This document shows, piece after piece, positions 57,764-64,000 of a stretch of 64,000 nt of DNA. Where the stretch lies: NCBI GenBank assembly GCA_025989215.1, contig JAPDNP010000001.1:372001-436000 (forward strand), read 5' to 3'. The notes below the pieces were generated by a model. The model had not been told where the DNA came from and ran no database searches. It saw nothing but the letters and a program-made list of their open reading frames with translations. This DNA is from Neisseriaceae bacterium JH1-16. Lineage in GTDB: Bacteria > Pseudomonadota > Gammaproteobacteria > Burkholderiales > Chromobacteriaceae. Both the position numbers and the translations under genes were made by a program. How positions within the stretch are numbered: position 1 is the stretch's first letter; every line of letters begins with the position of its first letter.

Positions 57764-58780
57764 TCACAGTCCGAACTGGTCGAAGAACACGTCGCGCTCC
57801 ATCACCACCAGGGCGGCGCGCTTGTGCGGGAAGTCGAATTCCTTGCGCTTGACGAAGCCGTGGTCCTGCAGGTGCTGGATGAAGCGGCGGTTGTCGACGC
57901 GCGGTTCGCCGACGAAGCGACGGCAGCGCGGCTCGTCGATGAACAGGTAGTGGGCGATCGAGCGTATCCACAGCGGGAAACGGCGCGGGCCGCGGAAACG
58001 GCTATCTCCGACCAGCACGTGGCAACCGCGGTCGTAGTCGTCGGCGTCGTAGAACGGCGCGATGCGGTCTTCCTTGGCCCAGTAGGTCTCGAAATAGCCG
58101 AACGGCACGTCGTCGAAGCAGCCGAGCAAGGGGTGGCTGTGCGGATCGGCCAGCAACTTGTGCAGATACTCGGCGTGCGCCTCGCGGGTGCCGGCCATCT
58201 CCCAGAAGTGGTCGACGCGCTGCTGGTTCATCCACTGGTGGAACACGTCGAGGTCGCGGTCCGGATCGACGGTGCGGAACGACAGCGTCTCGCCGATCTC
58301 CGGCAGGTAGCGGCGGTACACCTCGCCGCGCGGCTTGGGCGGGCGCAGCGGGTGCTGATGGTGGTTGCTCACGATAGGGCGCAGCGGGAACAGGCCGGAC
58401 GCCGGCGCGGTCAACCACGGTCCGGGCAGCTGCCAGAAGGCACCGCGGAAGGCCTCGGCAAGGCCGTCGGCGCTGAGCGTCTGCAGCAGGCCGAGCCGGT
58501 GCGCGGCGGCGGCGAAGTCGGGCACGGCGCCCAGTGCCAGCGTGACGCGGCGGGCTGCGCGGTCGCTGCGGAAGGCTTCGGCCAACAGGGCGTACAGTGC
58601 CGCCGGCGGCAGCGCGGCATCGACACCGCCTTCCAGCGTCAGCGCCAAGTCGCGTTCGCTGTGCAGGGCGGTGAAGCGGGCGGCGCTGCGGCCGTCCAGC
58701 AGCAGGGTCAGCGTGTCGGCCTCGGCAAGGCAGGCGGCGCTGTGGCCGCCGGGCAGATTGATGGGGGGCAGGGTGGTCAT
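57764..58780 (-). CDS. iucB: N-hydroxylysine O-acetyl transferase-like, IucB family
   Basis: 338 aa. N-terminal extension followed by a GNAT acetyltransferase with LSFRTVDPDRDLDVFHQWMN, HPLLGCFDDVPFGYFETYWA and GEPRVDNRRFIQHLQDHGF, as in IucB/RhbD. It transfers an acyl group from CoA to the N-hydroxy amine, making the hydroxamate. Coupled to iucA by a 4-base overlap. Confidence 0.9.
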   Translation of the reverse strand: MTTLPPINLPGGHSAACLAEADTLTLLLDGRSAARFTALHSERDLALTLEGGVDAALPPAALYALLAEAFRSDRAARRVTLALGAVPDFAAAAHRLGLLQTLSADGLAEAFRGAFWQLPGPWLTAPASGLFPLRPIVSNHHQHPLRPPKPRGEVYRRYLPEIGETLSFRTVDPDRDLDVFHQWMNQQRVDHFWEMAGTREAHAEYLHKLLADPHSHPLLGCFDDVPFGYFETYWAKEDRIAPFYDADDYDRGCHVLVGDSRFRGPRRFPLWIRSIAHYLFIDEPRCRRFVGEPRVDNRRFIQHLQDHGFVKRKEFDFPHKRAALVVMERDVFFDQFGL

Positions 58781-60609
58781 GGACGGCTCTCGGAATCGGT
58801 GCAGTGGTAAATCGGGTTGGCCAGCTGCACGTAGGAGCGGAACGAGCCGTCCGGCTCGGTGGTCTCGTTGACGTTGCGCAGGCAGATCATGAAGTTGCCC
58901 TTGGATTCGATCTCGGGCGAAGTCAGCAGGTAGTCGACGAAGGCGGGGTCGGTGAGCCCGTCGTTCTTGAGCTGCAACAGGAAGTGGCGCAGGCGGCGCC
59001 CCAGCCGCAGCTCGTCGGCGACACCGGCAACGCCCATTGCGCTGATCACGTTGAACACGTTGTTGACGATCAGGTAGTAGCCGCACAGGCGGTTGGTCTC
59101 GGCCTGGCTGAACTGCAGTTCGAGCGCGGCCTCGATGCCGGGCACGTGCGGTTTGAGCCTGGCTATGGTCGCCTGGCTGAAGGTGGTGCCCTGGCAGTCG
59201 CGGAAATACACCCGCGACGGGTAGCCATCGGCGAGGCCCAGCACCATGTTTTGCTGGTGGGCGCTGAACAGGAAGCCGAAGTCGGCCATCGCGATCAGGA
59301 AGGGGCGCAGCGCTACCTCGAGGAAGTCGGCGAACCATCGCTCGGCGATGTCCGTCACCGGCGCGCCGGCCTGTTCGGCCAACGTTGTCACCAGCTTGCC
59401 GAGCATGCCCGGCGTGCCGTCCGGGCCGTCCTGGCACAGCGTCGCCATCACATAGGCGGTGTCGTGCTCGGCGAACGGGTTGTCGCGCAACAGCACGAAG
59501 CTTTCGGCCAAGGGGCTGCCGTCCGGGTTGGCCAGGGCGAAGGCGGCGCGCTCGTGCATGATCGCCAGCGTCGGGCAGCGCTCGGTAAGCGCTTGGCCTA
59601 GCGGGCTCATGAAGGCGCCGTGCACCAGCGCGCCGCGCGCCACTTCGGCCGGCTGCAGCACGCGCTTGGAGTTGGTCAGCCGCACGCTCAGCGAGTGCTT
59701 GAGCATGTAGCGCTGACCCGGCGCGTACAGCGTGCGCAGCGACGAGGTCGGGTACCAGTCGACGCCCTGCGCGCCCAGTTCGGCCAACTTGCCGGCGCGG
59801 CGCCAGTGCTCGTAGCTCGGGTGGCTCTTCAGCACGCGAGCCTGCCACGGGTGCACCGGCAGCAGCAGCCAGTCGTCCGGTATGCGCTGCTGGGCGGCGG
59901 CGCGCGCCAGCACCGGGTCGTCGGCGACCAGCCCGGACAGTCGAGTCGAGGCGGGCAGGCCGTCGCAGTCGACGCTCCACAAGGCCTCGGGGGCCAGCGC
60001 CAGCCATTCCAGCGCGAAACGCGAGGCGAATTCCGGACTGTAGGCGCGCACGTCGTCGGCGGAAAACTCGTCGCGGCTCTTCGGCGTCGGGTGCACTGCG
60101 TGGCCGTAGACCAGGCCCTGCTCGGCGGCGAGGTAGCCGGCGCTGGGCCACGACAGCGCGGCCAGCTCGGCGATCCGCGCCGCCTCGGCGTCGGCCAGGT
60201 TCAGCGCGCTGTCGGCCACCCGCTTGATGAACAGCCAGCCGCGTTGCGGCGTGGCGTTGCGCCCGGCGATGGCCGGCTCGGTGGCGATCAGCGCGACCAG
60301 CTCGGCAAAGTGGCTGGGTTGCCAGGCGCCGCCGTCGCGGGCCAGGTACAAGGGCAGTGCGAACGCATGGCGGCCGGCCGGCGACCAGTGCGCCAGCGGC
60401 AGCCAGACGTTCAGGCCATGACCGGGCAGCGGCAGCAGGATGCCGCCGGCTGCGCCGGCCTGGTCGGCATGCAGACCGCTTGGCAACTGTTCGCGGGAAT
60501 GCTGGGCCCGGTGCGGCCATTCGCGCAGCAGCGCATTGAGCAGGGCGTTGGCCGAAGCCAGCTCGCCGGGCGTCCGCCCGGAGTCGGGGGGAGTGAAGGA
60601 CAGCGACAT
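58777..60609 (-). CDS. iucA: NRPS-independent siderophore synthetase, IucA-like
   Basis: 610 aa with the ATG at 60609; an alternative ATG at 60624 adds five residues. IucA features: YGHAVHPTPKSRDEFSADDV, LLPVHPWQARVLKSH, LKHSLSVRLTNSKRVL, FSAHQQNMVLGLADGYPSRV and YFRDCQGTTF. Likely first citrate condensing enzyme. First gene of the minus-strand iucABCD order, transcribed from the divergent iron-controlled promoter. Confidence 0.92.
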   Translation of the reverse strand: MSLSFTPPDSGRTPGELASANALLNALLREWPHRAQHSREQLPSGLHADQAGAAGGILLPLPGHGLNVWLPLAHWSPAGRHAFALPLYLARDGGAWQPSHFAELVALIATEPAIAGRNATPQRGWLFIKRVADSALNLADAEAARIAELAALSWPSAGYLAAEQGLVYGHAVHPTPKSRDEFSADDVRAYSPEFASRFALEWLALAPEALWSVDCDGLPASTRLSGLVADDPVLARAAAQQRIPDDWLLLPVHPWQARVLKSHPSYEHWRRAGKLAELGAQGVDWYPTSSLRTLYAPGQRYMLKHSLSVRLTNSKRVLQPAEVARGALVHGAFMSPLGQALTERCPTLAIMHERAAFALANPDGSPLAESFVLLRDNPFAEHDTAYVMATLCQDGPDGTPGMLGKLVTTLAEQAGAPVTDIAERWFADFLEVALRPFLIAMADFGFLFSAHQQNMVLGLADGYPSRVYFRDCQGTTFSQATIARLKPHVPGIEAALELQFSQAETNRLCGYYLIVNNVFNVISAMGVAGVADELRLGRRLRHFLLQLKNDGLTDPAFVDYLLTSPEIESKGNFMICLRNVNETTEPDGSFRSYVQLANPIYHCTDSESRP

Positions 60610-60645
60610 GGATGGGAAGTCCATCGGTGGTGGTTGGTGCTTTTT

Positions 60646-60697
60646 ATACTAAACACAAACAAGAATCGTTTGCAATAATACGATGGCAAGTTAAAAT
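60646..60697. promoter_or_regulatory. Divergent Fur-type promoter of iuc operon and MFS exporter
   Basis: AAGAATCGTTTGCAATAAT (60661-60679) resembles betaproteobacterial Fur sites (AGAATNATTTGCATT type). It contains the self-complementary TTGCAA (60670-60675), which can be -35 for both directions: TAGTAT (60651-60646) 18 bases away on the minus strand, and TAAAAT (60692-60697) 16 bases away on the plus strand. The two genes would share one -35 under one Fur site. Confidence 0.6.
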
Positions 60698-60728
60698 AGC
60701 GGCCTTGATTTTCCTGTTCTTGCCGCCG

Positions 60729-61955
60729 ATGCCTTCTACGCCCATCGTTTCCCGCTCCTTCGTCTTCACTCTGGCTGCCGGCTGCGCCGTGATGGGGCTG
60801 GGGCAGGCCGCCCTGTTTACCTTCCAGCCGCTGCTGATCGCCGCCACCGGCCTGAGTCTGGCGCGCGTCAATAGCGCCTTTGCGATCGGCAGCGCCTTGT
60901 TCTTGATCGGTGCGCCGCTGTGGGCGCTGGTCGGGGATCGCATCGGTCGCCGGCCGGTGCTGGTGATCGCGCTGACGGGCTTTGCGCTCAGCCATGTGGC
61001 GCTGTTGGCGCTGACGGTGCTGGCGCAGCGCGGGGCAATCGGTGCCGATGCCACCTGGTGGTGGCTGGCGGCGAGCCGGGTCGGCTATGGCTTGACCGTG
61101 TCCGGGCTGGTGTCGTCCGGGCAGGCCTGGGTCGGGGCGACGGTGGCGAGTGACGAGCGTCTGGGGGCCTTGTCGCGGCTGTCGGCGGGGCTCACCGCCG
61201 GGCGGCTGATCGGCCCGGTGCTGGCGTCGGCGACGCTGGCGCTCGACCCCCTGGGGCCGCTATGGCTGGTGGCGCTGATCGCGTGGCCGGCGCTGCTGGC
61301 CACCGCCAGCTTGGCCGAACCGCCACAGCATCCGTCGCATGCGCAGTCCAGTCCCTTGCCGCGGCGCGAATTGCTGAGGCTGCTGTGGCGCTTCTGGCCG
61401 CTGGCATTCGCCGCTCAGTGCGCGCTGGGGCTGGTGCAGTATGTGGCGGGGATGTGGCTGGCGGCGCGCTTCGGTTGGAGCCCGACACGGGCCGCTGCGA
61501 CGCTAGGCGGCATGCTCACCGCCGCCGGAGCGGCCGCCTTGCTGGTGCAGTTGTGGCTGCTGCCGCGCTATCGACTGCCGCCGCGGCTGGTGCCGCTGTC
61601 CGGCGTGCTGCTGGTGGCGTCGATCGCGCTGATGCCACTGTGGCATAACATCGCTGCGCCATGGCTAGGCTTTGTCGGCATGTCGGTGGCGCTGGCGGTG
61701 ATGGTGCCGGCCTACAGCCATCAGGCCGCCAAGGCGGTGCCTCCGGCGCAGCAGGGTCGCGTCAGCGGCTCGATCGCCGCAGCGCATACCGTCGGCTATA
61801 CGGTCAGTGCGGCGCTGGCCGGCTGGCTGTTCGAATGGGGCGCCGACTGGCCGTTGTGGATGGCGGTGGCGAGTGCGGCGTTGGCGGCACTGCAACTGGC
61901 TGGGCTGGCCCGGCGCCGCGCACCCGCTCTGGCCAGCGCATCGGCGGCGTCCTGA
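60729..61955 (+). CDS. MFS transporter, probable siderophore exporter
   Basis: 408 aa, 12 membrane helices, with the MFS motif GDRIGRRPVLVI between helices 2 and 3. It is divergent from the iuc operon and shares its putative Fur site, so export of the siderophore is the likely job, like IucX/AlcS-type MFS proteins. The start at 60729 lacks a clear ribosome-binding site. Confidence 0.85.
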   Translation: MPSTPIVSRSFVFTLAAGCAVMGLGQAALFTFQPLLIAATGLSLARVNSAFAIGSALFLIGAPLWALVGDRIGRRPVLVIALTGFALSHVALLALTVLAQRGAIGADATWWWLAASRVGYGLTVSGLVSSGQAWVGATVASDERLGALSRLSAGLTAGRLIGPVLASATLALDPLGPLWLVALIAWPALLATASLAEPPQHPSHAQSSPLPRRELLRLLWRFWPLAFAAQCALGLVQYVAGMWLAARFGWSPTRAAATLGGMLTAAGAAALLVQLWLLPRYRLPPRLVPLSGVLLVASIALMPLWHNIAAPWLGFVGMSVALAVMVPAYSHQAAKAVPPAQQGRVSGSIAAAHTVGYTVSAALAGWLFEWGADWPLWMAVASAALAALQLAGLARRRAPALASASAAS

Positions 61956-62250
61956 AGTCCACCCGACCCGGCCCATCGGCTGGCCCGTGGGGAAGCCCGC
62001 AAGCGGGGCTCGGCAGAAGCGGTCAGCTGTGTCTGACCTGTGATGTCGGCACGGTGACCGGGGGCACCGTTGGCCGAACGCGACCTTGCCGTCGATCGAC
62101 TCGGCCGCAAAAACTGTCGGGGCGAGAAGCGGCGCTCGGCCTGCTGCGCTACCATGGCGAGCTGTGCCGCCGAGCCGAATCCCGGCCGGTGGCGATCCCG
62201 CCGGCTATCCGCCGCGCGGGCCGTGCTCATCCGCTTATCTGGAGGTCTCC

Positions 62251-63339
62251 ATGTCCCCGCTCGAGTTGCGTCAGCGCTGTCACACCATCGTCCCGGGCCA
62301 CCGCCCGCACACCGCCGCCGAGGATTTCGCCGCGATGGCCGCTTGGTGCGAGGCCAACGGGGTCGAGCACGACCTGTATGGTGAAGGCGCGCTGATCAAC
62401 GGCTTCGAGCGCAAGATCGCCGAACTGCTCGGCTACGAGGCCGGCGTGTTCATGGTTAGCGGCACGATGGCGCAGACCGTGGCGCTGCGCCTCGCCTGCG
62501 AGGCGCGCGGCAGCCGGCTGGCGGCGCTGCACCCGTCGGCGCACATCGTGCTGCACGAGCGCAGCAACTACCAGTTGCTCGACCACTTCGACACCCTGCC
62601 GCTGGGTCGTCCGCATCGCCCCTGGACGGTGGCCGACCTGAAGGCGTTGCCGGAGAAGCTCGGCGCGGCGCTGTACGAACTGCCGATGCGCGAGATCGGT
62701 GGCGTGCTGCCGGCCTGGGACGAACTGAAGGCGATCAAGGAATACTGCAGCACCGAGCGCATCCACTTGCACCTGGACGGGGCCCGGCTGTGGGAAGCGG
62801 CGGCCGCTTATGGCCGGCCGCTCGACGAGGTGTGCGCCGGCTTCGATTCCGCCTATGTGTCGTTCTACAAGGGCATCGGCGGCATGGGCGGCGCGATGCT
62901 GCTCGGCAACGCCGATTTCATCGCGCGGGCGGCCAACTGGGCGAAGCGGCTGGGCGGCAACGTCTGGCAGCGCTCGCCCTATGTGGTGGCTGCCGCGCGG
63001 CAGTTCGACGAGCGCCTCGCGGCGATGCCGCGCCTGCTGGAGCGGGCGCGGCAGGTGGCTAGCATCGTCGGCGATTTTCCCGAGCTCACCGTCAACCCGG
63101 CGACGCCGCAGTGCAATCTGTTCCACGTTCACCTGAAGGTTGACGAGGCAGTGGCGACCGCTGCGCGCGACCGGCTGGCGCGCGACTACGGCATCTGGCT
63201 GTTTGGCGCCGCTCAGCCGGGCATGTTGGCCGAAACCAGCTATTTCGAGTGGTATGTCGGCGACAATCTGCTCGCGCTGTCCGACGGCCAGTTGCGCGAG
63301 TTCCTGATGCTGTTCGTCGCAGAGCTGGCACGGCCTTGA
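62251..63339 (+). CDS. ltaE: Low-specificity threonine aldolase / beta-eliminating lyase family
   Basis: 362 aa PLP fold-type I enzyme. The PLP lysine is Lys207 in SFYKGIGGMGG; preceding markers are GEGALINGFERKIAELLGY and IHLHLDGARLWEAAAAYG (Asp and Arg). It splits threonine into glycine and acetaldehyde. ATG 62251 has GGAGGT ten bases upstream. The 295-base gap before it holds only a 10-mer repeat (62069) and a small CCCGC/GCGGG hairpin. A strong terminator follows. The symbol is by family only. Confidence 0.85.
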   Translation: MSPLELRQRCHTIVPGHRPHTAAEDFAAMAAWCEANGVEHDLYGEGALINGFERKIAELLGYEAGVFMVSGTMAQTVALRLACEARGSRLAALHPSAHIVLHERSNYQLLDHFDTLPLGRPHRPWTVADLKALPEKLGAALYELPMREIGGVLPAWDELKAIKEYCSTERIHLHLDGARLWEAAAAYGRPLDEVCAGFDSAYVSFYKGIGGMGGAMLLGNADFIARAANWAKRLGGNVWQRSPYVVAAARQFDERLAAMPRLLERARQVASIVGDFPELTVNPATPQCNLFHVHLKVDEAVATAARDRLARDYGIWLFGAAQPGMLAETSYFEWYVGDNLLALSDGQLREFLMLFVAELARP

Positions 63340-63358
63340 CCGTGGTCCCGTGCAGCGA

Positions 63359-63382
63359 AAAAGCCCGCGATCGCGGGCTTTT
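63359..63382. terminator. Bidirectional terminator
   Basis: Perfect 12-bp self-complementary stem AAAAGCCCGCGA / TCGCGGGCTTTT between converging genes. Confidence 0.9.
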
Positions 63383-63405
63383 GTCGTTTCGGGGTGGGGC
63401 CGGGC

Positions 63406-64000
63406 TCAGGGCATTCCCGAACGGCTTTCCCAACGCGGGGTGAGCGCAAACAGCGCCGCCATCATGGCTGCCAGTGACGCCACCATCAGCGCCAGCGAGT
63501 AGCCACTGGTCAGCAGCGCGCGGGCATCGGTCTCGAAGGTGGGCTGGAGCGTCGAATGATAGGAAGCGATGCCGAGCAACGCGGCGATGCCGATGACCGC
63601 ACCGAACTGCTGCGCGGTGTTCAATAGCCCCGAAGTCAGGCCCTCGCGACCCGCAGTCGCATGGTTGCCGGCCGAGAGGCTGGTGGTGATCGACACGATG
63701 GGCAGGCCGATGCCCACGATCAGGGTCGGTCCCAGCACGTCGACGAAGACATTGCCCTGCCAGCGCAGGAGCGACAACCAGCCCAGCCCGAGTGCGACCA
63801 GAATGAAGCCGGACGCCATGGCCGCGCGCAGACCTAGCACGGCGATCAGGCGCGGCACCTGCGCGGCCGTGGCGATGACGACGCCGCACAGCGGCAGCAG
63901 GCTCAACCCCGACTCCAGTGGCCCTAGCCCAAGCACGCGTTGCAGGTACAGGTTGATGATGAAAAACATCGGGAACAGCACGATCTGTCCGACGCCAGCC
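63406..64000 (-). CDS. MFS drug-efflux permease, C-terminal part (DHA2/EmrB type)
   Basis: About 198 codons, open at the right edge of the window. It has several membrane helices; YLQRVLGLGPLESGLSLLP and the later SAGNHATAGREGLTSGLLNT match the second half of 14-helix EmrB/QacA transporters. The stop is at 63406. Substrate unknown and the N-terminal half is not visible. Confidence 0.82.
   Translation of the reverse strand, partial: AGVGQIVLFPMFFIINLYLQRVLGLGPLESGLSLLPLCGVVIATAAQVPRLIAVLGLRAAMASGFILVALGLGWLSLLRWQGNVFVDVLGPTLIVGIGLPIVSITTSLSAGNHATAGREGLTSGLLNTAQQFGAVIGIAALLGIASYHSTLQPTFETDARALLTSGYSLALMVASLAAMMAALFALTPRWESRSGMP

Overview
The window is about 64 kb of GC-rich proteobacterial chromosome. 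Gene content and order (hrcA-mltB, dnaX-ybaB-recR, lptF-lptG, pepA-holC, glnE-yhdP-amidase-tldD) point to a betaproteobacterium, probably a free-living member of the Neisseriales (Chromobacterium/Vogesella-type relatives). This placement is inference: no rRNA, tRNA, prophage, CRISPR array or complete IS is present. Genes sit on both strands in short, often translationally coupled operons. Layout: 1-4.7 kb, heat-shock repressor end, lytic transglycosylase and the dnaX-ybaB-SRPBCC-recR cluster; 4.9-6 kb, a lone 61-aa protein and a frameshifted methyltransferase; 6-10.7 kb (minus), lptF-lptG-glnD; 10.9-14.7 kb, pepA-holC-acidic protein-cobalamin adenosyltransferase; 14.8-20 kb, secreted nuclease, decayed hydrolase, PIN-PhoH ATPase, peroxiredoxin, Smr protein, thioredoxin reductase; 20-26 kb (minus), TetR, waaF, zinc-finger protein, ilvE, glnE; 26-32 kb, yhdP, Nit amidase, tldD. 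The second half is more accessory. A Dcu-type C4-dicarboxylate transporter has an FNR-like site and a well-placed -10. Opposite it lies a sulfur island: tauABCD releases sulfite from taurine, followed by JAMM protease, MoaD/ThiS-like sulfur carrier, rhodanese-MoeB fusion and cysteine synthase. This gives a coherent proposal of carrier-dependent cysteine synthesis coupled to sulfonate use. After a 1-kb gene-free stretch carrying an inverted pair of hairpin repeats come a PAS-regulator/dehydratase/cyclodeaminase operon, a LysR-regulated BASS-type transporter, an esterase, another LysR, a ChaN lipoprotein and a DedA protein. From 50.2 to 62 kb is an iron island: binding protein, FhuF-type reductase, double-length permease and ATPase, then an iucDCBA-ordered hydroxamate-citrate siderophore pathway and a divergent MFS exporter, with Fur-like sites at both promoter regions. 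No TonB-dependent receptor is in view. The window ends with a threonine aldolase and a partial MFS drug exporter. The strongest signal not explained by genes is the 10-mer GTTGGCCGAA (reverse TTCGGCCAAC). I read at least 41 exact copies, in different reading frames and orientations and between genes, where chance predicts well under one. It behaves like a DNA uptake or other genome-wide address sequence but matches no uptake dialect I know. Two families of short terminal-inverted-repeat elements (two copies each), a covarying hairpin repeat pair and two decaying genes complete the unusual features.
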